Source of the DNA: JBBRBB01 sp963830175
Lineage (GTDB): Bacteria; Bacteroidota; Bacteroidia; Chitinophagales; Chitinophagaceae
Direction of reading: 5' to 3'
Length of the DNA stretch: 64,000 bases
Assembly (NCBI GenBank): GCA_963830175.1
Contig: CAWHKV010000005.1
Coordinates: 1 to 64,000, forward strand
The notes below the pieces were generated by a model that saw only the letters and a list, made by a program, of their open reading frames with translations, was not told where the DNA came from and did not search any database. The translations under genes were made by a program, and so were the position numbers. Each line of letters begins with the position of its first letter. Positions within the stretch are counted from its first letter, which is position 1. Of the stretch, positions 8,937 through 16,429 are shown in pieces.

Positions 8937-9314
8937 TTATTTATTTTTAAGTAAAGCTGCTTCTACCATTCTCCTGATCTCTTCTTTCGTTAAACCTTTA
9001 TTCAATAACTGGTCTACTAATTTTTCAATTGAGTTTGCACCCTGGTTTACCAGATTTGCTTTTGTTCCTATTTTATAATGGGTTGAAACAAAAGCGCCTG
9101 AACCGTGTTTAATTTCTATGATACCCTCCACCTCAAGCTCTTTGTAAATTTTAATAACCGTATTGGGATTTATAACCAATAGCTCAGCAAAAACCCGTAC
9201 ACTTGGCAACTGTTCTCCAGGCTGAATGGCTCCTTTTTCAATGGCATGAATAATTTGCTCTTTTACCTGAACATAAAGAGGAACCCCTGAATTTTGATTA
9301 GGCTTTGTAAACAT
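8937..9314 (-). CDS. GntR-family regulator (YtrA type)
   Basis: 125 residues from the ATG at 9314 (MFTKPNQNSGVPLYVQVKEQ). Winged helix: IIHAIEKGAIQPGEQLPSVR, INPNTVIKIYKELEVEGIIE and the wing KHGSGAFV. The short C-terminal helix pair (about 45 residues, LVDQLLNKGLTKEEIRRMVE) replaces the effector domain, as in the YtrA subfamily that controls neighbouring ABC transporters. An upstream in-frame ATG exists at 9344 but would place the operator palindrome and promoter inside the gene, so 9314 is preferred. It is first in the operon with the ATPase and two permeases and probably represses its own promoter. Confidence 0.85.
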   Translation of the reverse strand: MFTKPNQNSGVPLYVQVKEQIIHAIEKGAIQPGEQLPSVRVFAELLVINPNTVIKIYKELEVEGIIEIKHGSGAFVSTHYKIGTKANLVNQGANSIEKLVDQLLNKGLTKEEIRRMVEAALLKNK

Positions 9315-9324
9315 TAAGTGTACT

Positions 9325-9372
9325 ACTGTTATATAACAGTGCAAAAATAATTATCTTAAAATAAGCACCAAA
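9325..9372 (-). promoter_or_regulatory. Promoter and GntR operator of the ABC operon
   Basis: On the minus strand TTTG (9369-9372), 19 bases, then TATTTTTG (9342-9349) match the Bacteroidota consensus TTTG-N19-21-TAnnTTTG. Immediately downstream lies a perfect 16-bp palindrome ACTGTTATATAACAGT (9325-9340), over the expected transcription start and 10 bases before the GntR start codon. YtrA-type repressors bind such palindromes, so this is the likely autoregulatory operator. Binding itself is inferred. Confidence 0.75.
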
Positions 9373-9439
9373 TAATTTTTAAATTTTTTGACAACCAATT
9401 TATCAAAAGTAAGTGCAATGAAAATTTTTGCTTGGTGAA

Positions 9440-9818
9440 ATGCTCTAAACTCATTCTACACCCGCCGCACCAAGTCAGGCACATTTGCAAGGCACACAAA
9501 GCCGACACAATAAAGCCAAGCTTGCATTAGAGCCTGCCTTGTTCCCATGCTTCCGAGACACACCCTACTTCGGTGGACACATGCGTTATGGTGACCCACC
9601 CGAAAGAAGGGCGAACGTACAAAAAGGGGTTTGGCAAAATACGGGCGGACCGAAGCCGTGCTTCAACTTTTGTGTTTCAATTTAGCCGCATATCCAGCTG
9701 GACGTTATAAATTTAGCTAAGTGCAAATCATCAACATTAAACTATAAATTTGGCTTCAGTACGCCGGGCTTGACGGAATTCTATTGCCCGTACTTCGCCA
9801 AGCCCTGTCCCTTAGCGG
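9440..9818 (+). repeat. attC-like repeat R4 (subfamily B) with extra left block
   Basis: The part 9624-9818 is a near-copy of R1, including CATATCCAGCTGGACGTTAT and AATCATCAACATTAAA. Its arms pair: left GGGGTTTGGCAAAATACGGG with right CCCGTACTTCGCCAAGCCC, right end CTTAGCGG at 9811-9818. The first 180 bases (9440-9620; CACCAAGTCAGGCACATTTG, GACACACCCTACTTCGGTGG) are not found elsewhere in the window and do not pair clearly. They can be read as open frame but show no protein-like character. This repeat marks the return of the cassette-like array after the 6.6-kb block. Confidence 0.65.
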
Positions 9819-9890
9819 AAATGCTTTTAGACTACAAGTTTTAAACAGATTTCAATATTAATTTTTATAAAAACTTTAAATCAAAATTAT

Positions 9891-10364
9891 ATGAGACACT
9901 TGATTTACCTGATGGTAGCATTCCTAGGATTTGCCGCAAAAATTAATGGTCAACAACAGTCTTTGAAAACTCCGCAGGAAGAGATTCTCGATTTGGAGAA
10001 ATCATTTGCGATAGCAATTAAAACTCAAGATACCATGCAAACAAAAATGTTTCAGGCTGACACTTACTTTCTGGCTTATGCAGTGCAAGGCATGCCTATT
10101 CAAATTGTTCCGAAACAGAGTTGGCTTACTTTGTTAAAAGATTATGTGACAGAATCATTTACCATTGATGATATAAAGGTGAATGTGTATGGCAACACTG
10201 CAATTGCTATGTTGCTGTATACCCAAAAGGCAATAGTTCGCGGACAAGATAGAAGTGGACAATTCGTACTTACAGATATTTGGCACAAGGAAAATAATGG
10301 ATGGCTCATAGCTGAAAGACATTCCAGTCGCCCAGGACCGCCTGTAAAACTACCAACGAAGTAA
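9891..10364 (+). CDS. NTF2-like / DUF4440-type secreted protein
   Basis: 157 residues with a signal peptide (MRHLIYLMVAFLGFAAKING, then QQQ). A cystatin/NTF2-like alpha+beta fold is suggested by EILDLEKSFAIAIKTQD, the central IDDIKVNVYGNTAIAMLLY strand pair and DIWHKENNGWLIAERHSS at the end, the pattern of SnoaL/DUF4440 proteins. These domains bind small molecules or act as isomerases; no catalytic assignment is possible. It is a single gene between R4 and R5. Confidence 0.7.
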   Translation: MRHLIYLMVAFLGFAAKINGQQQSLKTPQEEILDLEKSFAIAIKTQDTMQTKMFQADTYFLAYAVQGMPIQIVPKQSWLTLLKDYVTESFTIDDIKVNVYGNTAIAMLLYTQKAIVRGQDRSGQFVLTDIWHKENNGWLIAERHSSRPGPPVKLPTK

Positions 10365-10429
10365 GTTTGATGGCTTCTTATTACCCGTCATTTATCTAAA
10401 GGTTGCCGAGGATTTTAAATGACATCCGA

Positions 10430-10652
10430 ACTGCCAATAGCACATGCGATAACAAACCGTTTGCCCTTATTGGGGCGGGAAGTTGGAGCAATCAGCAGCA
10501 TCTAACTATTGTGCTCTAGTTCGTGCTTGAAGTACATTGTACAGCATTTATTTTTATCTTCGGCATCCGTTCGCTGTTGTGCTGAAGTTCGAGCTGAAGG
10601 AACATGAAATACCTCAATAACGGCAAGCGGGCAATTGATGGTGGCAATGCTA
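10430..10652 (+). repeat. attC-like repeat R5 (divergent type)
   Basis: Outer arms GCCAATAGC (10433 region) and GGTGGCAATGC (10640-10650) and inner arms CCGTTTGCCCTTATTGGGG / CCTCAATAACGGCAAGCGG are inverted with few mismatches. The centre AGCAATCAGCAGCATCTAAC and TTCGTGCTTGAA resembles the subfamily A centre. The sequence of the arms differs from A and B while the architecture is the same, which is what one expects of folding-recognised recombination sites. Confidence 0.6.
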
Positions 10653-10698
10653 AAACGAGACTACAATTGAAACGTAAAACAAATAATTAACACAGGAA

Positions 10699-11157
10699 AT
10701 GCGTTTAATTGCGGTACAAGAAAGATTTGAAGAAAATGAAAGATTTACAAGCTATTCTTTGTACAAAGAGACTATTCAACTAACTACTGATTTCTATAAA
10801 AAGGTTGGATTTGTGCCCCCGTGGATTGGTTACTATGTAGAAGTAAACAGCAATTTGGTTGGAAGTGCGGGATTTAAAGGTCCACCAAGAAATGGGGTTG
10901 TAGAAATTGCTTATGGAACGTTTGAAGAATATAGAAAACAAGGAATTGGGACAGCAATTTGCAAAAAGTTAGTGGAGCTATCTATAGACACTGACCGTTC
11001 TATTAAGATTACAGCTACAACATTTCAAAGAGAAAACTTCTCCACAAGAATACTTGAAAAAAACAATTTCGTTTGTATTGGAACAGTTAATGACCCTGAA
11101 GACGGGGAAGTTTGGCAATGGTTATATAAAGCAGGGGAGTCTTTTAAAAAACCATAA
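10699..11157 (+). CDS. GNAT-family N-acetyltransferase
   Basis: 152 residues, cytosolic. The GNAT core is visible: VEVNSNLVGSAGFKGPP (strand 4), EIAYGTFEEYRKQGIGTAIC with the acetyl-CoA pyrophosphate loop (R/Q-x-x-G-x-G/A, here RKQGIG) and the ENFSTRILEKNNFVCIGTV end. Relatives often acylate ribosomal-protein or antibiotic amines, but no substrate can be read from the sequence. It is a single gene between R5 and R6, with the left arm of R6 43 bases after its stop. GNATs are frequent integron cassette cargo. Confidence 0.8.
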   Translation: MRLIAVQERFEENERFTSYSLYKETIQLTTDFYKKVGFVPPWIGYYVEVNSNLVGSAGFKGPPRNGVVEIAYGTFEEYRKQGIGTAICKKLVELSIDTDRSIKITATTFQRENFSTRILEKNNFVCIGTVNDPEDGEVWQWLYKAGESFKKP

Positions 11158-11200
11158 TCATTTAGTAAGTAATAATGAATATGCAAGAGAACAACCACTG

Positions 11201-11403
11201 CCGCTAACATGGGTATTGCTGCAAGTGTGGCTCGACGGAATAACAATCAGCAGCAGTTACTTTTCTGTACTTCAGTTCGGGGCTTGACGAATAAAGCCCA
11301 GCTTTGGTACTAACTATTTAACTTTATCAAAAAACCAGGGAGCGGTTCCGGGCGGACGGAATGCTATTTCCACACCTGCACAAAGCCCTGCCCTTTGGTT
11401 GGT
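11201..11403 (+). repeat. attC-like repeat R6 (subfamily A), both arms present
   Basis: Best full-length copy. Left arm CCGCTAAC (11201-11208), then TGCTGCAAGTGTGG; right part CCACACCTGCACAAAGCCC and the right end TTTGGTTGGT (about 11394-11403). The left TGCAAGTGTGG and right CCACACCTGCA are inverted copies, and the adjacent GACGGAAT/ATTCCGTC also pair. Centre contains GGCTTGACGAATAAAGCC and AACTTTATCAAAAAACC. The whole is an imperfect hairpin with an unpaired centre, comparable in architecture to long attC sites. Confidence 0.75.
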
Positions 11404-11443
11404 CATTGTATACCGACACCCTACGTGCCATAAAGTTTCGACA

Positions 11444-11893
11444 ATGGAGAATAGCAAAGACAAACAGAAATTAAGCCTACAAGGTTCAACGCCTTTTGCA
11501 CAAACTTATTTTCACGGGACAAAAGCCGAGTTCAAAATTGGTGACCTTATTACTCCGGGTTACAACTCAAATTATGGACAGCGTAAAAATGCAAAATACA
11601 TATTCTTGTCTTCAACATTGGACGCTGCAATTTGGGGTGCTGAACTTGCCGTTGGTGACAATCTAGAAAGAATTTATTTGGTAGAGCCCACTGGAGAAAT
11701 TGAAGATGACCCTGACTTGACAGACAAAAAGTTTCCCGGTAATCCGACAAAATCATACCGTTCAACCAAACCGTTTAAGGTGGTCGGAGAAGTAACAGTT
11801 TGGCAGGGTCATCCAGCAGACCAGGTTAAGACAATGAAAGAACATCTTGAAAAACTTAAAACACAAGGCATAAACTCACTAAATGACGAGTAA
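11444..11893 (+). CDS. arr: Arr-like rifampin ADP-ribosyltransferase
   Basis: 149 residues, the usual Arr length (about 140-150). Diagnostic stretches: YFHGTKAEFKIGDLITPG, KYIFLSSTLDAAIWGAELA, IYLVEPTGEIEDDPDLTDKK and FPGNPTKSYRS. The residues corresponding to the His-Tyr-Asp triad of characterised Arr enzymes are His24, Tyr52 and Asp88/89. Family members transfer ADP-ribose from NAD to rifamycins, inactivating them. The start chosen (MENSKDKQ) avoids 15 residues that would be encoded in repeat R6. arr genes are classic integron cassettes, which agrees with the flanking repeats R6 and R7. Activity on rifampin is inferred from the family. Confidence 0.85.
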   Translation: MENSKDKQKLSLQGSTPFAQTYFHGTKAEFKIGDLITPGYNSNYGQRKNAKYIFLSSTLDAAIWGAELAVGDNLERIYLVEPTGEIEDDPDLTDKKFPGNPTKSYRSTKPFKVVGEVTVWQGHPADQVKTMKEHLEKLKTQGINSLNDE

Positions 11894-11902
11894 TGCCAAA
11901 AT

Positions 11903-12406
11903 ATGGAAAAAAGTAATTTAATAGAAATGAACAACGTTGGTATCGTTGTAGAAAACCTTGACAAAGCAATTTCATTTTTCACAGAAATTGGGCTAACACT
12001 TGAAGGAAGAACAATGGTTGAAGGTGTATGGGCAGGACAAGTAACAGGTCTTGGAAATCAGTCGGTAGAAGTTGCTATGATGATTACACCAGACGGACAT
12101 AGTCGGCTTGAAATTTCAAGATTTATAACACCACTAACTATTTCAGACCACAGGACTGCACCAGTTAACTCTCTGGGCTATCTACGAATTATGTTCAGGG
12201 TTGACAATCTTGACGAATTACTAATCCGACTTGAGACACACGGTATTGAAATAGTTGGAGAAGTAGTAAACTTTGACAATATTTATAAACTCTGCTACAT
12301 TCGTGGGACAGAAGGCTTGCTTATAGGTTTAGCTGAACAACTGTGTAACAAAACTGCGACAAATATTTTGGAGAACAATGAGAGAGAAAGAACAACGAAC
12401 CGCTAA
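11903..12406 (+). CDS. VOC-family (glyoxalase/bleomycin-resistance-like) protein
   Basis: 167 residues. Two beta-alpha-beta-beta-beta modules: NNVGIVVENLDKAISFFTEI at the N-terminus and FRVDNLDELLIRLETHGIEI in the second half, ending with VNFDNIYKLCYIRGTEGLLI and GLAEQL. VOC proteins are metal-dependent lyases/dioxygenases or drug-binding proteins; His/Glu ligands cannot be assigned confidently. It starts 9 bases after arr, so both genes share one cassette. Its stop codon (TAA 12404-12406) lies inside the left arm of repeat R7. Confidence 0.8.
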   Translation: MEKSNLIEMNNVGIVVENLDKAISFFTEIGLTLEGRTMVEGVWAGQVTGLGNQSVEVAMMITPDGHSRLEISRFITPLTISDHRTAPVNSLGYLRIMFRVDNLDELLIRLETHGIEIVGEVVNFDNIYKLCYIRGTEGLLIGLAEQLCNKTATNILENNERERTTNR

Positions 12407-12546
12407 CCTTGGGTTTTGTACAAGTTGGCTTGACGAATAAAGCCAGGCTTTGGCACTTACTATTTAACTTTATCAAAACCAGGCAGCGGTCCCTGCGGAC
12501 GATTGCTAATTCACACCTGCACAACGACCTGCCCGTTGGCTGTTAT
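12400..12546 (+). repeat. attC-like repeat R7 (subfamily A), left arm overlaps a stop codon
   Basis: CCGCTAAC (12400-12407) contains the TAA stop of the VOC gene. Its partner is GTTGGCTG (12535-12542). TTTTGTACAAG pairs with CTGCACAACG near the right end. The centre keeps GGCTTGACGAATAAAGCC and CTATTTAACTTTATCAAAAC. It is the shortest complete copy (about 147 bp). Confidence 0.75.
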
Positions 12547-12572
12547 ATTGTGCGACAGTTTAAATATTTAAT

Positions 12573-13088
12573 ATGACAAAAGTTACATGGCTAATTTTTT
12601 TGTTTTGTTTTTTGACCAAAGCAGGATTTTCGCAAACCGATTCATCGTCAAATAATATTTCTTCAGGAATCTATGAGAGAATTATTAAAGCTGTCAATGA
12701 ATTTACCTTAGATACATCAGCTTCTCCGGATGATAATATAAAAAGGAAAATATTAGAGTTGAGAAATCTAAGGGGTAATTTTAATATAAACGAAGTAGTT
12801 GCATTTAAAATTGAAGAAGAGAGAAATAAAAAGGAAATTCCGAAAGTAGAACTTGACAGTCTTTCAAATTTTTTTAATTATGGAAATGGTAAAAAGTGGC
12901 TGGACAATGCAATGATTTGGATGTACCGTAGACATTTTACTTATAGGGAATTAAAACAAATGGTTAAGTTCTACAGGACACCAGCAGGTAAAAAAATGTC
13001 TTTTGAATTTCCTTTAATTATAATGGAGTCCCTAAAAACAGCCGAATTAATAAAAGAAATTTATTCAAAACAAAAAAGGGAATTATAA
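12573..13088 (+). CDS. DUF2059-like secreted protein
   Basis: 171 residues with a signal peptide (MTKVTWLIFLFCFLTKAGFSQ). The C-terminal part FTYRELKQMVKFYRTPAGKK followed by MSFEFPLIIMESL is the DUF2059 signature (a helical domain of unknown role found in exported proteins). The middle is charged and probably helical. It begins 31 bases after the right end of R7. Together with the DinB gene that follows (157 bases later) it forms a two-gene segment before R8. Confidence 0.7.
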   Translation: MTKVTWLIFLFCFLTKAGFSQTDSSSNNISSGIYERIIKAVNEFTLDTSASPDDNIKRKILELRNLRGNFNINEVVAFKIEEERNKKEIPKVELDSLSNFFNYGNGKKWLDNAMIWMYRRHFTYRELKQMVKFYRTPAGKKMSFEFPLIIMESLKTAELIKEIYSKQKREL

Positions 13089-13245
13089 GGCTTATAAAGT
13101 ATTTTGACTAAATACAACAGCAAACAAATGGTTGCTGCAATACTTTCAGTCGAGTTCATTACCTGTCATATGATTGCAGCCAGAATGTCTAAACAACTTT
13201 CTTACTAAAAATTATTCTATTAAAAAAAATTTTAAAGCAATTAAC

Positions 13246-13770
13246 ATGACTGTAAATCCCATGTCTCAGGAACAATTAATAACTGAAATAGAAAATGCCC
13301 ATCAAAAATTTATTCAAAGACTTTCAAAATTTTCAGAGCAGAAACTTAATAGAACTGAAAAAGAAGATAGCTGGACAGCTGGTCAGATAGCAGAACATAT
13401 TATAAAGTCAAATGGGGGAATTCTCACTAAACTACTGAACGGCGATACAAAACCGGCATCACGGCCTTATGACGAACAGGTAGATTTAATAAAGAACGTT
13501 TTTCGCAGTGAAGATAAAATGAAAACCGCTCCTGTTTTAGAACCTGGTCAACCCCCACATAGCCTTAAAGAGTTGGTAAATTCTTTAACCCAGCAAAAAG
13601 CTCAACAGCTTGAAACAATTAAGGAAAAGGAATTGAAAGAACTAAGCAGTGAACTACAATTTCCTCCTGCTCCTAATGGCCTGACAAGATATGAATGGAT
13701 AATTTTTATGGTAGAACATACAAATCGGCACAGCAAACAAATTGAAAACATATACAATGAAATTTCATAG
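13246..13770 (+). CDS. DinB-family (DinB_2) metal-dependent helical protein
   Basis: 174 residues from the ATG at 13246 (MTVNPMSQEQ); an upstream in-frame ATG at 13174 has no protein-like character before it. Four-helix bundle with His ligands: EDSWTAGQIAEHIIKSNGG (first His) and IIFMVEHTNRHSKQIENIY (two His four residues apart), the pattern of DinB/YfiT proteins that bind Ni or Zn and act as thiol-dependent S-transferases in some cases. It is followed 33 bases later by repeat R8. Confidence 0.8.
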   Translation: MTVNPMSQEQLITEIENAHQKFIQRLSKFSEQKLNRTEKEDSWTAGQIAEHIIKSNGGILTKLLNGDTKPASRPYDEQVDLIKNVFRSEDKMKTAPVLEPGQPPHSLKELVNSLTQQKAQQLETIKEKELKELSSELQFPPAPNGLTRYEWIIFMVEHTNRHSKQIENIYNEIS

Positions 13771-13803
13771 ATACTTTTAAAAATAAACATCTACAAAACA
13801 ATT

Positions 13804-14003
13804 GCCAGCAAGGGTTTTTGTAGATGGGGGCCTGACGAAACAACAATAAACAGCCGCAACTATTATGTACCCCCAGTTCGGGGATTAATGAATAAAGCCC
13901 GGCTTTAATACTAACTATTTAACTTTATCAAAACCAGTCAGCGTTTCCGTGCTAACGATTGCAAAAACCGCGACCTCGCCATGCCTTACCCGTTGCCTGC
14001 TAT
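13804..14003 (+). repeat. attC-like repeat R8 (subfamily A, diverged arms)
   Basis: Left arm GCCAGCAAGGG (13804-13814) pairs with the complement of CCGTTGCCTGC (13990-14000). The centre holds AACAATAAACAGCCGCAACT, CCCAGTTCGGGGATTAATGA, AATAAAGCCCGGC and AACTTTATCAAAACCAG. The arms differ from those of R6 and R7 but still pair with each other, i.e. compensatory change. Confidence 0.7.
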
Positions 14004-14017
14004 ACATAACGCTATTT

Positions 14018-15115
14018 ATGAAACAAACACAAAAATTTTATATCGGCTTAAGCTTTTTTATCCTTCTTTTTTCGAATTCCATGGCTCAAAAACTCGATTT
14101 TGAACCATTGGATGCTTATTGGAAAATGATAGAACCTCTAAAGCGGAACGACTCACTCTCTCTTGACGACTGGAACACATTTTTATCATTAGAACCTAAT
14201 AAGGTTTATATAGAAAACCAGGCATTTGATAGTAGTTATCTAGAAAGGCTAAGGAAAACAATTCAGATTGTATATATGCCCCGCTACGACAGCCTGTTAG
14301 CGGTTAGAGTAGCGGCTATTGATATTGATCCTTCTTCTTTCTGGTTAACATACAAAGTGTATATGTATAAAAAGTATGAACAGGATTTGAAAGAATACCA
14401 GCACAACATTTCTGGTTCAACTTATTTAACCGCTATATATGACAATGCATTTAAGTGGCTTCCAAAACGCTTACAAAATATAGATACTACAGTAACTTTT
14501 CATTTTCTGGGTATTGAAAACGATGCCATTGCCGGCGGAGGAACCATTATAGCCACTTTGTGGCAGATATATATACAAGATAAATTAAAGTTGGGTCTAC
14601 TGGGAGGGCATGAAATGCACCATGTTTTAAGAAAAGGTATCACCTTCAAAAACATACCTGATAACGAAAAAGGAATCATGTATTTATTGAGTGGTATATT
14701 GAATGAAGGAACCGCTGACATGATTGATAAAACTTATAATATTGCTCATGACGATGAATTGCCAATGGGTACCAGGTTTAAGGAATTTGAATTATACCAG
14801 GCTGATAGTATTGTAAAACAGATTGATACATCCCTGTCAATCATGGCTAAATCAAATGGAGCAATTTACAAAACCGAAAAGGATTACCGCAATTTAATAC
14901 GATGGACAAGCGGACATTGCCCGGGTTATTATATGACAGAAATTATTGTGCGAAACGGCTATAAAAAACAATTGCTAAAAAATATACAAAATCCATTCGC
15001 CTTTATTTATCTATACAACAGGGCTGCATTAAAAGATGCAAAAAATCCACCTTATTTTTCAAATGTATCCATCGATTATGTTAAGCACTTGGAACAAAAG
15101 TATTTCTTTAAATGA
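14018..15115 (+). CDS. Secreted DUF5700-like putative Zn-protease
   Basis: 365 residues from ATG 14018 (MKQTQKFYIG); the longer frame from 13949 would start inside repeat R8. Signal peptide up to about residue 23 (SNSMAQ). Putative metal site HEMHH at 198-202 in GGHEMHHVLRK, followed by NEGTADMIDK with Glu230, giving a gluzincin-like HExxH...E arrangement, and SIGHCPGYYM-like SGHCPGYYMTEI near the C-terminus. It matches the DUF5700 'putative Zn-dependent protease' family of Bacteroidota. Activity and substrate unknown. The gene begins 15 bases after R8. Confidence 0.65.
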   Translation: MKQTQKFYIGLSFFILLFSNSMAQKLDFEPLDAYWKMIEPLKRNDSLSLDDWNTFLSLEPNKVYIENQAFDSSYLERLRKTIQIVYMPRYDSLLAVRVAAIDIDPSSFWLTYKVYMYKKYEQDLKEYQHNISGSTYLTAIYDNAFKWLPKRLQNIDTTVTFHFLGIENDAIAGGGTIIATLWQIYIQDKLKLGLLGGHEMHHVLRKGITFKNIPDNEKGIMYLLSGILNEGTADMIDKTYNIAHDDELPMGTRFKEFELYQADSIVKQIDTSLSIMAKSNGAIYKTEKDYRNLIRWTSGHCPGYYMTEIIVRNGYKKQLLKNIQNPFAFIYLYNRAALKDAKNPPYFSNVSIDYVKHLEQKYFFK

Positions 15116-15221
15116 TGGTATGCCAGGCAGCAGTGGTTTTATCAAGATAAGAGAAGAGTGAAAGGAATCCGAGCATCAACTTATAGGTTTTTAAATCAGA
15201 AAAATTGAGCTGACCATATGC

Positions 15222-15332
15222 ATGTAGCTAGTGCAAACCATCAACATTAAATTATAAATTTGGAATCAGTATGCGGGGGCTTCACGAATTTTATACCGTA
15301 CTACCTTAAGTCCGGCGTTGTGTGTCAGGCAA
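15222..15332 (+). repeat. attC-like repeat R9 (subfamily B remnant)
   Basis: Only the right half of subfamily B is kept: GTGCAAACCATCAACATTAA, ATTATAAATTTGG, ATGCGGGGGCTTCACGAATT, CCGTACTACCTTAAGTCC and a right end GGCGTTGTGTGTCAGGC. It retains the order of elements seen in R1 (101-200) with more mismatches. The left arm is not recognisable. Confidence 0.55.
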
Positions 15333-15368
15333 AACGAACACTCTAATTACTTAACTAACTAAAATTAA

Positions 15369-16238
15369 ATGGCAGGGAATTCAGGCGATGAACAATTAAA
15401 TGATCCGACAAAAACTCAATCGGAACATCTGCCTGGTGAAATAATTACTACTCCTGAAACGGAGTCTATTAACTCAATTCAAGAAACAGAAAAAATGGAA
15501 GTACATCATCATGCCCATCACGAAGGAAAGAAAAATTGGAAATCATATTTTTGGGAATTTTTAATGTTGTTCCTTGCCGTGTTTTGCGGTTTTTTAGCGG
15601 AGTATCAGTTAGAGCATAAGATAGAAAAAGACCGGGAACTTCAATTTATAAAATCGTTGACTACAGATTTGCAGGATGATATAATAAGCCTGGACGCTAT
15701 GATAGAGCTTGAACATCAGGGAATTAAAAGTCTTGATACTTTAATTGATTTACTCAACACTCCGCAGCTTGCAAAACAAAATGGAGACCAACTGTACTTT
15801 GCGGCAAGAACAGGTCCAAGGTCTATTCCTTTTGCAAATAACAGCCGTACATTCGACCAGTTAAAAAATTCAGGAGGCTTTCGGCTTATAAGAAAAACGG
15901 AAGCATCTAATAAAATTATGGGGTATTATAGCCAATTTTCCTGGATTCGCCTGCTTGAAGATAATTATAATCATGAGTTTGATAATTTTAAACATATTGC
16001 TTCAAAAATTCTTGAACCGGCAATCTTAAGAAGGCAAGAGTCTGACAACGGAACCATTGTGCGAAGTAATGACAATCCCTCCCTTAGAACCTACGATACT
16101 GAAATGCTAAAAGAAATGGCGTTTCATACTATACAAATGAATGGATCAAGGAGGTCGAAATTATTGTTATTTGAAAAGCTGAAAAAAAGTGCTGAAGATT
16201 TAAACGCTGATTTAAAAAAAGAATACCATCTTGAATAA
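15369..16238 (+). CDS. Single-pass membrane protein of unknown function (DUF6090-like)
   Basis: 289 residues. Acidic N-terminal 45 residues, then a His-rich stretch (VHHHAHHEGKKNW) and one membrane helix (YFWEFLMLFLAVFCGFLAEY, about residues 60-79). The rest (about 200 residues) is a charged helical domain, QLEHKIEKDRELQFIKSLTT onward. This His-rich plus 'FWEFLMLFLAVFCGFLAE' arrangement is recurrent in Bacteroidota and usually annotated as hypothetical or DUF6090. The topology suggests a membrane anchor with a helical soluble domain. No function can be assigned. Confidence 0.7.
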   Translation: MAGNSGDEQLNDPTKTQSEHLPGEIITTPETESINSIQETEKMEVHHHAHHEGKKNWKSYFWEFLMLFLAVFCGFLAEYQLEHKIEKDRELQFIKSLTTDLQDDIISLDAMIELEHQGIKSLDTLIDLLNTPQLAKQNGDQLYFAARTGPRSIPFANNSRTFDQLKNSGGFRLIRKTEASNKIMGYYSQFSWIRLLEDNYNHEFDNFKHIASKILEPAILRRQESDNGTIVRSNDNPSLRTYDTEMLKEMAFHTIQMNGSRRSKLLLFEKLKKSAEDLNADLKKEYHLE

Positions 16239-16319
16239 CTTACAAAAGCTCGAACGCATAAGATTGTTTCCCGTAAAACCTGAACAGTTTCTGCCCTGCT
16301 TTGCTTTTTATTATTTACC

Positions 16320-16400
16320 TTATTATAAATAGCCAGGGAATGCTAATGTCACCTGCATAACTTGGTCGCTTGTGGATTACAGCCCTGCACATTGTATACT
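16320..16400 (+). repeat. Possible attC-like remnant R10
   Basis: Weak similarity only: AGCCAGGGAATGCTAATGTC, CACCTGCATAACTTGGTCGC and CTTGTGGATTACAGCCCTGC echo the right half of subfamily A (AATGCTAATTCC, CACCTGCACAAAGCCCTGCC). No arms can be paired. Confidence 0.35.
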
Positions 16401-16429
16401 ACTTGTGATCTACAACTCAAACAATCAAC

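Noticed and set aside
9485..9685. Open frame of 66 codons in repeat R4
   Set aside because: It lies inside the repeat, includes the repeat arm and has no protein-like pattern or conserved start.
13949..14017. Upstream extension of the DUF5700-like gene
   Set aside because: It would begin inside repeat R8 and precede the signal peptide; ATG 14018 fits better.
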